Of a stretch of 64,000 nucleotides of DNA, positions 43,221-54,025 are shown in pieces; position 1 is the first letter of the stretch, and each line of letters opens with the position of its first letter. The stretch is taken from assembly GCA_001939145.1 (NCBI GenBank), contig LSRX01001210.1:19498-83497 (forward strand). The letters run 5' to 3'. The notes beneath the pieces are model-generated. The model had not been told where the DNA came from. It made no database searches and was given only the letters and a program-made list of their open reading frames with translations. Position numbers and translations under genes: made by a program. The DNA comes from Symbiodinium microadriaticum (Eukaryota > Sar > Dinophyceae > Suessiales > Symbiodiniaceae).

Positions 43221-43350
43221 CCATCCAACCCTCTCGGCATCCTGTACAGCTCGTCCAGGATGTTGTATGCGGCGCTCTTTTCGAGGTCCTCGAAGAAAAG
43301 GAAAGGCTTCAAGACCCTCCAGAGGTCCGGCAATATACCGTCAACCCTAC
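43221..43350 (-). CDS. Exon abutting family B element, about 43 codons
   Basis: Minus strand: the B terminal repeat ends GACTGTAG, then GT AGG GTT GAC reads RVDGILPDLWRVLKPFLFFE and LEKSAAYNILDELYRMPRG. A strong helical, domain-like island whose acceptor lies inside the element's arm. Confidence 0.55.
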
Positions 43351-43443
43351 CTACAGTCTCCGTTTTTGGTTGAACCAGCTTCATATTTCGGATCCTAAAC
43401 ATAAGGTAACGCAAAAACGTCACTAGAATGGAGACTGTAGGTA
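43348..43443. repeat. Family B element, candidate introner
   Basis: TACCTACAGTCTCCGTTTTTG to ACTAGAATGGAGACTGTAGG; 96 bp, TA tips. Confidence 0.85.
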
Positions 43444-43802
43444 ACTTCTAACCCATCGGACCCCAGGCCCCTCGAACCCTAAAGCACGAGAGAAGCCTAA
43501 GCCTCCAAACCCGAAGCCCCTACGTCCTAAGCTCGAAATCCCAAGCCTCTATAAGCACGAAGGTTTATCGGATCCCAGCATTTCGAGGCGCTTGGGCGCT
43601 CCGCTACGAAAGCGGCGTCTCGTTTCGGGCACTTGGGTCTTAGGATGTTCTGAAGGCTTTAGGTTTAGGTTTAGGGGTTAGGGTTTAAGGTTTAGGGTTT
43701 AGGGTTTGGGCTGGAGGTTCAAAAAGGTGTCAGGGCTTCAAAGCCTTAACCCTACAGCCCGAAAGCCCCCAAAAAAAACCCGGAGGAAGCCTTATAGGGT
43801 CC

Positions 43803-43856
43803 CGTAGGAGGGCGCCTTGATCTCCTCGTTCAGCTCCGCCATGATTTCTAAGCGGG
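43803..43856 (-). CDS. Small exon-like island
   Basis: Minus strand CGCTTAG acceptor, IMAELNEEIKAPSYG; every third position from ATC to GGG is G or C. Confidence 0.45.
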
Positions 43857-44194
43857 GTGAAACGTCCTACTTAGTGCAAGTCTCGCAAGAGACGTTGGAG
43901 CTCACCTGTCACCCGGAGGACCTACGTTATTTCGGCAGTTCCTCATGATGAAAGCCCGACATAATCTTTCTGATCAGATCAGAGTCGATCGTTTGGGTTG
44001 AAAAGTAAGGCTTAGGGTTTCGGGATATGGGGGTCGGGGTGGCGAGAGTTCAGGGATTGGGTATGTTAGGGCTTCTAAGATTTTTGGCTTCTCAACTGCA
44101 ACAAAACTAAATCTTCAAACCCTCCACCTTAGGAACTATCTTCCTTAAAACCTAAAACCGAATACCTCAAAGATCAGCTCGACCATCTCTATCC

Positions 44195-44368
44195 ATGGAT
44201 GCCCCCCTGCCTCCTACAAAGAAGGCTGAAGACGAGCCGATTGCGCGCGACGTGGCGACAAAGCTGGAGGAAGGCAAACGGGAACTTTCAGACGCTTTTG
44301 GGCTTTGGATTCAAAATCTAGAATTTCTAGGGGTTACCCAGGCCCACGGGTGTGGTCACTGCCAATAA
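44195..44368 (+). CDS. Short ORF, 57 aa, N-terminal part coding-like
   Basis: ATG at 44,195; reads MDAPLPPTKKAEDEPIARDV, then ATKLEEGKRELSDAF. The rest to TAA looks non-coding. An internal CTACAAAG may be an acceptor instead. Confidence 0.4.
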   Translation: MDAPLPPTKKAEDEPIARDVATKLEEGKRELSDAFGLWIQNLEFLGVTQAHGCGHCQ

Positions 44369-44627
44369 AATCCCTAGACCCTGAACCCTAAACCACACTG
44401 TTCCGGATTGCAAGGTGCTTGGAGCAACCCTAAACCAAACCCTACGCCCTAAAATCACAACACAACTACCCCAACACCCGCAAGATTTCCATAATAACGC
44501 CCAAAACTATCTTGATTGGGATTCCATATGGCTCTACACCACGTGGGTGATGTAAGGTGTTTATATCCTCCTCCCCCACCCCCAATCCTAAACTCAAAAC
44601 CGTTGAACATGAAGCGCTAGACACCAA

Positions 44628-44732
44628 TACTGTTGATGATACAAATCCTGCATTACCTTAAGGACCCTAAACTATGGGAATTGTGGTATATTCCTTATCT
44701 TGGGTAATGCAAGACTTATATCATCAACCGTA
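44628..44732 (+). repeat. Inverted-repeat element, family A
   Basis: TACTGTTGATGATACAAATCC to TATATCATCAACCGTA; 105 bp. Confidence 0.9.
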
Positions 44733-45023
44733 TCACCTGAGCCCTCTGACGCGAGTCTGCAAAGCACCATCACCAGACCCAGGCCCCCGAATCGCGACCA
44801 TAAACTCGAGTTTAGGGTTTGGGGTTTGGGGTTTAGGGTTTAGGGTGTAGGGTTTAGAGCTTAGGGTTTTATTACGGACGCTTCCGACAAGAGTTCGCGG
44901 ATTCTCCCCCCACAGCCGGAAAGGCAGCAGGAAGGAGCCTCATCGAGTTTACAGTTTAGGGTTTCTGGGCTCAAGGGGTAAGGCTTAGGGCTTAGGGTTT
45001 AGGGGTTTAGGCTTTAGGGGTTT

Positions 45024-45135
45024 CTGGGCTCTTGTTCAGGGATTCATACTTTAAGTTACCATAATAAGGAAACCATGTTATCTACTATAGATCCCATTAT
45101 GGCAACTTAAACTTACATCCCTTAACAAGAGCCAG
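45024..45135. repeat. Inverted-repeat element, family G
   Basis: CTGGGCTCTTGTTCAGGGAT and CATCCCTTAACAAGAGCCAG with inner stem TAAGTTACCATAATAAGG. Confidence 0.85.
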
Positions 45136-45177
45136 CGTTTTCCGCACCCTACCGCATCCTACACCCCAACCCCTAAA

Positions 45178-45275
45178 TGGGGTTCTTGTTAAGGGCCTTT
45201 GTTTAAGTTACCATAGCTACATTCCATGGTTTCTTCATTATGGTAACTTAGATTAAATCCCCTAACAAGAACCCC
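45178..45275. repeat. Inverted-repeat element, family G
   Basis: GGGTTCTTGTTAAGGGCC to CCCCTAACAAGAACCC; second G copy 43 bp after the first. Confidence 0.85.
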
Positions 45276-45349
45276 TAAACCCTAAACCCTAATCCCTAAA
45301 GCCCCTAAACCCTAAACCGCGAAACCCAAAAACCCAAAAACCCCTAACC

Positions 45350-45462
45350 TCCGATTTCGACACAAAGTCCGAGGTCGAACTGCCGGATTGGGACAAGGCC
45401 TGCTGGCGCGGAGCCCGGAGCTCCTCTTTGCCACAGAACCCGTGGAAGTTTCGTGGGGTGTT
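45350..45462 (+). CDS. Exon-like island, 37 codons
   Basis: SDFDTKSEVELPDWDKACWR, then GARSSSLPQNPWKFRG; about 85% G/C third positions. It sits between telomere-like tracts. Confidence 0.5.
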
Positions 45463-45746
45463 GAGGGTATGGGGGTTTAGGGGTATAGGGCTTATAGGGT
45501 TTAGTTAGGGTTTATAGGGTATATATAGGGCTTATAGGGTTTATAGGGCTTTAGGGTTTAGGGTTTGGGGGTTTAGGGTTTGGGGGTTTAGGGTTTGGGG
45601 GCTTAGGGTTTAGGGTTTAGCTAAGGGTTTAGGCGCTCATGGTTGAGGGTTTGGGATATAGGCCTTAGGGTGGCAACCTCAACTTTTCAAGCCTTTGCAG
45701 CTATCAAAAATACGGTATACAAGGAGTACTTGTGTTGCTGCCTTAC

Positions 45747-45808
45747 TCTGGCACGCGTTCTTCGTAGTTGTTCGAACAAGTTGTGGATGTGTTGATTTTC
45801 ACTATAAC
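45747..45808 (-). CDS. Small exon with canonical ends
   Basis: Minus strand TTTTTTGTTTCTACAG acceptor, 62 nt, GTAAGG donor. Reads YSENQHIHNLFEQLRRTRAR or VIVKINTSTTCSNNYEERVP depending on phase. Best-defined splice signals in the window. Confidence 0.55.
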
Positions 45809-45862
45809 CTGTAGAAACAAAAAAGCCAACGCAGTAGCCATGTCTGGATACGTCTGCTCTGG

Positions 45863-45961
45863 CTTCCCCACTAGCCCCTGAATAATACGTACCCTTGTTC
45901 CTTTCCTTACTGTTCGGCTTTCGCAAGAGAGCCCCAAAAAGAAAAGAGCAAAAGGGTACCC
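45863..45961 (+). repeat. Inverted-repeat element, family E
   Basis: CTAGCCCCTGAATAATACG to GAGCAAAAGGGTACC; right tip replaced by CCCTAAACCC. Confidence 0.6.
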
Positions 45962-45986
45962 TAAACCCTAAACCCAAAAAGGGTAC

Positions 45987-46044
45987 TAGAGGCGAACCGA
46001 ATCCTTGAAATCATCCTGCCATTTGGTGACCTCTGCCTCTGACG
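45987..46044 (-). CDS. Small exon-like island
   Basis: Minus strand CCCTTACCGCAG acceptor, SEAEVTKWQDDFKDSVRL, then GTACCC. Confidence 0.45.
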
Positions 46045-46074
46045 CTGCGGTAAGGGATCGAACCCGACGGGCCC

Positions 46075-46182
46075 TACTGTTGCTGAATATAAATCCTTTG
46101 CATTACCTTAAGGGCCCGAAACTATGGGAATTAAGGTATATTCCTTATTATGGGTGCTGCAGGATTTCTATCAACAACCGTA
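46075..46182 (+). repeat. Inverted-repeat element, family A
   Basis: TACTGTTGCTGAATATAAATC to CTATCAACAACCGTA; 108 bp. Confidence 0.85.
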
Positions 46183-46670
46183 TGTACCTATATAGTAGAA
46201 TGTAGGAGTTCGACAGTAGGAATTACTGTTATGATTAAGGCAAGTATCCCCCTCATAACAGTACATAGGACCATTTTGGGGGTAAGGTTCGCACACCAAT
46301 TGTCTCTGCCGTTCTCGGTCTCTTGCGAAGATGACAGCTTCGGTTCTCCAAATTTTGCAACCCCGGAACCTTCCCCGTTCTAGGGTTTAGGGTTTTGGTG
46401 CTGGTTTAGGGCTTAGGGTGTGTGATTTCCACCCTTCTTCGTGGCTGCCGTCTAAATCACTTGTCCCCCTTCTCATGAGCCGCCGGAAGTCTGTTGGAAT
46501 TTTGCTCATCACAAAGTCTTGAAAGTTGATTCCAGCCAATGCCAAATTCCGACAGCAAATGGCCCAAGAATAACAAGATCACTAAGTGAGACTGCTTTGC
46601 TGGGTTCCGTTGCGATGGCTTTCGGGAAGCAACAAAATGCAAAACTCCTGCCTACGACATTGAGGTTTTA

Positions 46671-46769
46671 CCCCACGGGGCCACGTCCTTGAATCTGCCT
46701 GGCGTTGTCGGCGTGGTGGTGAAAGCCGCACACGCCGGTTTCCGGCACACCGTGCCTGGCCAAAGCGCT
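46671..46769 (-). CDS. Exon-like island with acceptor and donor
   Basis: Minus strand GGTTCAG acceptor, SALARHGVPETGVCGFHHHA, then DNARQIQGRGPV and GTAAAA. Third positions strongly G/C. Confidence 0.45.
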
Positions 46770-46983
46770 CTGAACCCCCTTAACCCTTAAACCCCTAAAC
46801 CCTAAACCCTAAACCCTAAAACCCTAAAACCCTGAACCCTAAACCCTAAACCCTAAAACCCTAAAACCCTGAACCCTAAACCCTAAAAGTTGGAAACCCC
46901 ACCCCGCCCCTGGACCCCTGCAGATGTGAGCCCTAAAAGGTTTGAGGTTCGGGTGGGTGTAGGGTTTGAGGCCTGAAGTGTTT

Positions 46984-47097
46984 CTGGGTTCTTGTTAACG
47001 GATGTAATTTATTAAGTTACCATAATAAGGATCTATAGTAAATAATACGGTTTCCTTATTATGGTACCTTAAATTAACTTCCTTAACAAGAACCCAG
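46984..47097. repeat. Inverted-repeat element, family G
   Basis: TGGGTTCTTGTTAACGGATG to CTTCCTTAACAAGAACCCA. Confidence 0.85.
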
Positions 47098-47470
47098 GTG
47101 TAGGGGATAGGCTCCGAAAGCAGACTTTAAGGCTTGAAGGCCTTCGGCTATCGGACTCAGCCTATGCCCAGGCGGTTAGGATTTATGGGCTTCAGGCTTT
47201 GGCCGTAAAGCGCTTGAGGTCCATGGCGGTCTACGGATGTCAAATCAAATTCCCTTCAACATGCGCACGTTTTGCTCTATAGACATGTTAAATGCGCACC
47301 GGTCCCTGAGAACTACTCTAGACCCCACCTATGGAGCCTTACATGTAGCTCTGGAGTATCTTGAATACTTTCTTTAACTGAGGGCCGTCACCTTCTCCCA
47401 AGAAGGTAGCTACGTAGCTGCTACAAGTCCGGGTCAGGTCAGGTGGGCCCCGGCCTCTAAGCTTGACCCC

Positions 47471-47595
47471 TACTTGGAGGCCCAGGGGACGTAGTAAGTC
47501 GGTTATAAGTAGTGTTATAACTAGGGTAACTCCATTTAGGGTACTTTTAGCCCTACTTATAAGCCACTTACTTAAGTCCCCCGGGCCTCCAAGTA
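47471..47595. repeat. Inverted-repeat element, family J
   Basis: TACTTGGAGGCCCAGGGGAC to TCCCCCGGGCCTCCAAGTA; 125 bp, close to 28,413. Confidence 0.85.
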
Positions 47596-47687
47596 CAATC
47601 CTGCAGGCCCCAAAACACAGTTGAAATTCGGGCTTTGGGGGTTTAGGAGTTTCGGGTTTAGGGGTTTGCAGCTTAAAGAATAGAGTT

Positions 47688-48083
47688 TTGGGTTTATGCG
47701 TTTCAACCCGAACACAGACCCAAACTGACCGTGTCCTTGCTACAGGGCCCTCGGAACCTCGCAACACCCATATAATAGACCTGTCTAGAACCCTGCCAAA
47801 GTCTCAACAGACCACGCAAAAAGAGTGGGACGTGAAGCTTGCTAATTTTTCTCCGGGGGGGGGGCGCTGGGCTGCGACCGGTCGCAGCCGCGCAGGACGA
47901 TTCGTCGGGAGCCCATGCACTTCCCAACGGCCAGCAGGAGTCAGGCTGAGTAGAATAGGTTCTATCTTGGTGCATGTACAACTTGGCTTTTGCACTATGA
48001 ATGTCCTACCTCCTCTATACAGTGCTGAGGGCTTACGGCGGCTTTGGCACTTGGAGGAACTTAGGATTCTGGATTGCCCTTGA
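47688..48083 (+). CDS. 131-codon ORF, unknown
   Basis: Longest non-LINE frame on the plus strand without telomere-like sequence. C-terminal part NVLPPLYSAEGLRRLWHLEE is protein-like; a G-run lies in the middle. Minus frames overlap it, so the strand is uncertain. Confidence 0.3.
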   Translation: MGLCVSTRTQTQTDRVLATGPSEPRNTHIIDLSRTLPKSQQTTQKEWDVKLANFSPGGGRWAATGRSRAGRFVGSPCTSQRPAGVRLSRIGSILVHVQLGFCTMNVLPPLYSAEGLRRLWHLEELRILDCP

Positions 48084-48248
48084 AGCCGCAGACCTGCACC
48101 CTAACGACACCCGTCAAAACCACCCTAAACCCGAAACCCTAAACCTTGAACCCCTAAAACCCTAAACCCGAAACCCTGAACCCGAAACCTTAAACCTTGA
48201 ACCCTAAACCCCAAACCCTGAACCCCAAACCCTAACCTCCCTAACTTC

Positions 48249-48354
48249 AGCTTCGGTGTTTCTTCGGATCTTTGGAGCTCTTTGTTGGAGATCCTACGGT
48301 CCCGTCCTCCATCGAACGGAGTACAGTGGACCCCCGAAGTCTTGGAGAAGGAAT
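48249..48354 (+). CDS. Exon-like island ending in TGA
   Basis: GVSSDLWSSLLEILRSRPPS, then NGVQWTPEVLEKE and TGA. Could be a C-terminus. Confidence 0.4.
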
Positions 48355-48791
48355 GAAGGATGACGGTTTAGGGTTTAAGTTTAGGGTTCGGGATTAGAGT
48401 TTAGGGTTTCGGTTTAGGGTTTACGGTTTAGGGTGTAGTTTAGGATTTAGGGTTTAGGGTTTAGGTTTCAGGGTGTGTTGGGATCCCCATACCTTGCCTT
48501 CAGGGCATCATGATAGTGATCATGGTGCTCCAACTTTCTAGCGTCTGCTCCATACCGCGTATATCGCGTTACGGTCGTAGTCCCTACTTAACTAGGTTGA
48601 ACGAAAGCATCATGTACCCGAGAACCCTGTCCGAAGTATATTAAGGCCCCTATATTCAGTCCGAAACACCTCGAAAGCCTTCGTCAAAGGGAGCCCTGCT
48701 GTTGATTACATCAGGGTTGCCGGTACACCCTGATGCATTGAGCCGAAAACCCGAATCCTAAATATGTCTGAAGGGCTCAGGGTTTCGGACT

Positions 48792-48909
48792 GAATGTAGG
48801 GGCCTTAACAATTAAAACAGGGTTTGGGGTTCCTTTTAAATTTATGCTGTAATTATACTAAGGAACCCCCAAACAATTCATAGAGGTAACTATTGAGGCC
48901 CCTATATTA
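48792..48909. repeat. Inverted-repeat element, family C
   Basis: GAATGTAGGGGCCTTAACAA to GAGGCCCCTATATTA. Confidence 0.8.
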
Positions 48910-49282
48910 GAGGCTAGGGGTTTAGTACTCTGATCATATACCCTGAACCCTACAAACCCTAAACCCTAAACCGTACCCTAAACCTAAACCCTCAACCCTA
49001 CACCAAAAAACCCTAAACCGCATCCTAAACCCTAAACCCTACAACCCCAAACCCTAAACTTAGGAAGGCCATGGGCGCTGAAGGATTGGGGGGGAGGCGC
49101 CTTTGGCCGCCTTTTCGCGCTGTTTCACGCAGCATTGGATGGAAAAGAGCCAGGCCCGTTTTGCTTGGGTTCAACAAAGGGCCAGGATTTAGGTGGGTCA
49201 GGGGTTTAGGTTTAGGGTTCCACAAAGGCCAGGATTTAGGTGGGTTCAGGGGAATTTAATAGAGTTTAGGATAGTTCGGGTT

Positions 49283-49394
49283 TAATGTAGGGGCCCTAAT
49301 CATTAGAATAGGGTTTTTTTGTGGGTATATTATATTCTACTCATAATAAGGAACCCCCAAAATAGTATTGGCAATTATTGAGACCCCTACATTA
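49283..49394. repeat. Inverted-repeat element, family C
   Basis: TAATGTAGGGGCCCTAATCA to GAGACCCCTACATTA; 112 bp, the most complete C copy. Confidence 0.85.
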
Positions 49395-49524
49395 GGGTTG
49401 GAGGCTTTGGGCAACTGAGGGCACAGGGGTTGTGAACTTCAGGGTCCAGGGGCTTAGGGGTTTAGGGTTAAGGGTTTAGTGTTTAGGGTTTTCTGGACTG
49501 TGAAGATTACGGTCTCGTCCGGGT

Positions 49525-49640
49525 TTAGGGAAGATGCGGCGAGCTTCAATCGAGAGGGCCTGAATTCGAGTGAGTCTCGCAAACATCGAGCTATATAGTG
49601 ATGAGGCCGTCCCTCGGAGCTCCCTGAACTCGACAGACTA
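49525..49640 (-). CDS. Exon-like island
   Basis: Minus strand SVEFRELRGTASSLYSSMFA, then RLTRIQALSIEARRIF. Helical. Confidence 0.4.
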
Positions 49641-49872
49641 GGCCCTGAAGAAGCCTGAACCCTGAACCCCAAACCCCCAAAGCACTAAACCCTGAACCCG
49701 AAACAGCCTAATGTAGGGTTATAGTCTACTGGGCCCCAAGACCCTAGTCCAATTATTAGGGCCCCTGTATCAGACCCTGAAGCCTGAACCGTTAAGCCCC
49801 GGAGCTTTGAGCTGGGTTTCGCTGGTTTCGGTTTAGGCTTTAGGCTTTAGGGTGTAGGGTGTAGGGTTTCAG

Positions 49873-49924
49873 TGCTCTGCGATGCTCGACTGGGGCGACT
49901 CCATTGCTTGGCCCATGGAGGAAG
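49873..49924 (+). CDS. Small exon with acceptor and donor
   Basis: GGGTTTCAG, then CSAMLDWGDSIAWPMEE, then G/GTTTCG; 52 nt on the plus strand. Confidence 0.45.
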
Positions 49925-50195
49925 GTTTCGGGCTTTGCCCTAAACCCGAAACCCGAAACCCTAAACTCCCTAAACCCGAAACCCTAAACCCGAAACCCTA
50001 AACCCTAAACCCGAAACCCGAAACCCGAAACCCTAAACCCTACACCCGAAACCCTAAACCCGAAACCCGAAACCCTAAACCTTACACCCTACACCCAAAA
50101 CCCAAAACCCTAAGCCGTTGGGTTTAGGTCAGCAGTGCGAGTGCAAAAGTGGCTCGGCCCAGAGGTTTTTATGGCTCAGAATCGTACTCCAAATC

Positions 50196-50400
50196 CCGGG
50201 TTCTTGAGAAGGGATGTATTTTCCTAAGGGTCCAAGTGCCCAAATAGTAGGGTTTCAAGGTCCAAAAACCATTCAGAGTATGGAATTTGGTACTCGGACC
50301 CTCTGGGTACTCAGTTACCAGGAAAAGGAAACCATATTAAGTGTTCTATAGATCCCTATTTTGGTCGCTTATTGAATTAAGTCCCTTAACAGGAGCCCAG
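50196..50400. repeat. Family G element interrupted by family H
   Basis: GGGTTCTTGAGAAGGGATG and TAAGTCCCTTAACAGGAGCC are G arms; an 86-bp H element lies between the left arm and the GTTACC stem. Confidence 0.8.
50225..50310. repeat. Family H element nested in family G
   Basis: TAAGGGTCCAAGTGCCCAAA to TACTCGGACCCTCTGGG; a shortened version of 24,197-24,301. Confidence 0.8.
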
Positions 50401-50654
50401 AATCATGCACCTCAACTTCAGGGTGGATTCTGGATTCTAGGCTGGAGGATGTTGGGCTAGACCGCATAACAGTATAGCTAGGATTTACTCAGGCCCCTAT
50501 ATTGTGGTTCGCAGGGCTTGTGGGGCGTATAGGGTTCAGGCTCTACGAATGTTTTTTTTTTTTTTTTGTTTCTTCTGGTTTTGGGCCCTAAACCAAACCC
50601 CTAATCAATCCCTAAACCCTGATCCCTCCCCAAACCCAAAGCCGGCATAGGATT

Positions 50655-50742
50655 TCAGGTTTCCGGGAGATCCTCCGGACGGCTCTTTTGGAAAATGCGA
50701 CGCCCTTCCAGGGTCTCTCAGTCTCGGTCAACTCAGCCAAAA
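50655..50742 (-). CDS. Exon-like island
   Basis: Minus strand AELTETERPWKGVAFSKRAV, then RRISRKP. Confidence 0.4.
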
Positions 50743-51679
50743 CCCTAAAACCCTAAACCTTAAAACCCTAAAACCCCAAAACCCTAAAACCCTATAGCAC
50801 TAAAACCCTAAACCCTATAACACTAAAATCCTAAAACCCTAAACCCTAAAACCCTAAACCCCTAGGTTTAAGGATTAGGGTTTAAGGTCTAGGGTTTTGG
50901 GTTTATAAGGCTTAGGGTTAAGGCTTCAGGGTTTAAGGTTTCGGGTTAAGGCTTTAGGGGTGTAGGGTTTGTGGCTTAGGGCCGTATCTAGAAGCCTTCC
51001 GTAATCACATCACCTGTCACCTGACCCGACCCTTTGCAGTTAACACTACATCTCCCGCAACTCTGTCTTGACTCTCACGGCCCTGTCTCCTATGAGAACA
51101 CAGAATAACATGATGAACATCCACCAGACAAGTTTAGGCTGGAGGCATAGGGTTCGGGGTGCTTGGGGTTTCGCACGTGGAGCTCAAATGACCATCATAC
51201 TCCAAAGGGTCCGACGGATGTACCTTTTATGGGGAAACTTCCCCAGATCAGAATGTAGTTCCTACTATAGAAACCCGACATCCTCAAACATAAACCTTAA
51301 GCCCTAAAAGAAGCCCTCTAAAAGTATAGGTCCATAGGACCCTTTGGGAAGAGATTGGGGATCCCTTATCTGTTGTTCCCACACCTACTCCGTGGCTCCT
51401 AAGTCACGCTTGAGGGTTTAGGGCTACTTTGGCCACTTGCCAACTCCAGTCCTTCGGGTTCCTTATTGAGATAGAGTCCCATTGTAATTCTTGAATATTA
51501 AAGCCCTTTTGTGAAGTGTTCAACATCGCCGGGCTTCCCTCGTGAGTACTACAGACGCTGACGTCTCTTCTGCAGAACCCTAAACCCTAAACCCTAAACC
51601 CTAAGCCCTAAACCCTAAGCTCTAGAACCCTAAACCCTAAACAATAAAACCCTAAACCCTGAACCTGTCTCTTGTGCAG

Positions 51680-51780
51680 AAGATGTCGAGCTGCTGAAGC
51701 GACCAGACTTTCTGCTGTTGCCACAGCTGATCCTCCGAAGAAAACTGCACGCTGTGCTTCGAGCTTCCTTGCCGACCTGA
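51680..51780 (+). CDS. Possible terminal exon
   Basis: CTGTCTCTTGTGCAG acceptor, AA GAT: DVELLKRPDFLLLPQLILRR, then KLHAVLRASLPT and TGA at 51,778. Amphipathic helix. Unknown protein. Confidence 0.5.
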
Positions 51781-51940
51781 AGTGCCGTTACCTGTCGGTT
51801 TAGGGCTTTTAGGGTTTAGGGTTTGAGGGTTTTAGGGTTTAGGTTTTGAGGGTTTTAGGGTTTGAGGATTTTACGGTTTAGGGTTTTAGGGTTTTAGCTT
51901 TAGGCGTTTAGGGCTCAGGAGTTTAGGGTTTATGCTGTCA

Positions 51941-52003
51941 TGAAAACCTGGCGCGCATCATGTTCCTCATCCTGTTAGCCCTGTTGACACCAAAGAAGCA
52001 AGG
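51941..52003 (+). CDS. Exon-like island, hydrophobic
   Basis: HENLARIMFLILLALLTPKK, then GTGGTC. A single membrane-helix-like run. Confidence 0.35.
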
Positions 52004-52150
52004 TGGTCTTTGTTTCTGTAGGGTTTAGGGTTTAGAGTTTAGGGGTTTAGGGTTTAGGGTTTAGGGTTTCTTTAGCCCCTCGGGCCTTGGCCTTGTACGA
52101 GAACCATAACGAAACATGACTCCTAAGGAACCCCCAGCATCTTCACCACT

Positions 52151-52375
52151 GTGAAAATGCCAAGGTTCCCGTCTTCGTCTCCGCAGAAATTCGTCTCACA
52201 ATGTGAAGGCAGTTACTGTCGTCCTGTTACTCCTGCTCCCCAAACTTCATGTCAGATCTCCTCCAATACTTGCCATGAGCGTCACGATCATAAAGCGGAT
52301 TGCAGTTGCCAAACCATTGCTATGATTTCTGGTATGATGCCCGGGCCGTCATCAGTGACAGTGATGTCAAGGTAG
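52151..52375 (+). CDS. Coding-like open frame, Cys-rich
   Basis: Frame includes KFVSQCEGSYCRPVTPAPQT and CHERHDHKADCSCQ and ends near a GTAGTG. An internal GTCTCCGCAG could be the real acceptor. A hydrophobic alternative frame is open over the same bases. Confidence 0.3.
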   Translation: MKMPRFPSSSPQKFVSQCEGSYCRPVTPAPQTSCQISSNTCHERHDHKADCSCQTIAMISGMMPGPSSVTVMSR

Positions 52376-52441
52376 TGCTATGGCTATTAATTAATTGCAA
52401 TGCCAACGTGACGAACCTTGCCTTCTGTGCGTGTCTGTGTN

Positions 52442-52515
52442 GTGGGTGGGTGGGTGTGTGTGTGTGTGTGTGTGCGCGTGTGCGATTGTCTCTGTGTGTG
52501 TGTGTGTGTGCGCGT
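52442..52515. repeat. (TG)n microsatellite
   Basis: Follows a single N at 52,441; Val/Cys reading frames here are spurious. Confidence 0.9.
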
Positions 52516-52611
52516 GCTGCTACACGTATACCGTTACATTCGTGCTATTACTGCCGCTATGGTTGCGAATGCTACCCTAACGTAGTAGTTGCAGTAGTAG
52601 TTGTAGAATCT

Positions 52612-52712
52612 AGCCATCTTCCTGGCCAAGGTCAGCCCGAAGGAGCTGTTCCTAAAGGCCCCAAGACAACACGAGCAGAATCTCGCAAGTGTTGGTGACC
52701 TTCTTGGCCGAA
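52612..52712 (+). CDS. Exon-like island
   Basis: AIFLAKVSPKELFLKAPRQH, then EQNLASVGDLLGRTK; good third-position bias. Confidence 0.4.
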
Positions 52713-53643
52713 CCAAAACCAAAACCGTAAACTCCTCAACCCTAAACCTGAACTATGAATTGGGATCCTTCTTCTGTTCCTGTAGTCTTTTGGGGGGCCC
52801 CAGCTCTGCATGCACAGCGAGGTCGCCTGACGCGCTCAGGCGACGACTCTACCTGCCTGATCTCGCCACACCTCGAGTGGGGTTTTCTGAAAAAGGCTTC
52901 AAAAATATAGACAGTATAGAGGGTTTTCTCGGAGCTTGTATACATAGTTGCTTAGACCCTCAGGGTAAAAGCCAGAAGCCCGTAGTCCAAACATCACTAT
53001 ATAAACCTTGAGCCCTATAAGCTCTAAACCGAGCAAGGCACCATCATATCCACCTCCCGCTCGAAGGAGTCAGGATATCTGCGCATCTGAGACTTCCCCT
53101 TCCTCAGTCAGGTTTTCAGCTTTAGGTTTAGGATTTCAGGCCGAGGGTTTTGGGCATGGGGCTTTTTTGGACTTTGGCAATGGCACCCTATAAACGCCAA
53201 GGTTCTGAGCCCTGGATTCAGGGTGTTAGTTGGCTTTTGGTGCCGTGATTTCGGGCTTCGGATGTTCGTTTAGGGTCCAGTCACGGGTTAGTACATAAGA
53301 TAACTAGGGATAATTAGCGCTTTTGTAATGAAAGCCCCACTCTTCCCAGACGTGGTTGTAAACCTGGGACTTGGAGATTAGAGGTGCCCGGAGCAAGATG
53401 TGAGCTTAGGGTTAAGACGGTTTGGCGCTTGGATGCCCTGTTTAGTTTGTAGAGTTGAAGGTCTTATTTAGGGCTTTTGTGCTTTTTGGTTAACCCTAAA
53501 CCCTAATTCCTAAACGCCTCTGCCGATCTGTAAGGAGTAGGACGGGGCTTAGGGTCGGGAAGAGTCGGCATCCGGAAAATGACCGCAAAAGAGACGCTGA
53601 CATCAGACAAACGTCCAAAAGCCTTTGAACTTAACCGAGGTTC

Positions 53644-53758
53644 ACCCCAGTGTCCCCAATCATGAATAAAGAAAGGCACCCTTTTTCCTGGTGCTCTGAC
53701 TCAATAAAGGCAACCCCCTGAAACAAAAAGGGCCAATGGGTACTACCGGGAAACCTAG
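53644..53758 (+). repeat. Inverted-repeat element, family E (diverged)
   Basis: GAAACAAAAAGGGCCAATGGG and TACTACCGGGAAACCTAG match the right half of E. Confidence 0.6.
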
Positions 53759-53869
53759 AACCCCCATGGGCTTCGAGTTTGATTCAAGTCGTGTCAAAAA
53801 AGACAGGGGCAGCCCTGAGGGTTTAGGGTTTAGGTTTTAGGGTTTCGGATTGTTGTGCTTTGGACTTCC

Positions 53870-54025
53870 ACAAGAGCTGAAAGGATCGTGCCCCCAAATC
53901 CTGAACCCAGCCAGCCCCTCCCGAGAACACCACAGAACCACCAAGCAAGCCCCATGAAGCTCTGGTTGCAGAAAAAAGTCATGATGTCCAAGGTCTTCTT
54001 GAGACGGACGAACACATTCTCCTCT
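53870..54025 (-). CDS. Coding-like island, about 52 codons
   Basis: Minus strand ENVFVRLKKTLDIMTFFCNQ, then SFMGLAWWFCGVLGRG. Two other frames are open here, so strand is not certain. Confidence 0.35.

Noticed and set aside
46040-46075. GGGATCGAACCC, another T-loop-like box
   Set aside because: The required upstream half of a tRNA would lie inside a family A element; no acceptor or D arm.
46457-46642. 61-codon minus ORF
   Set aside because: All three overlapping readings tried are open and none shows a clear codon bias.
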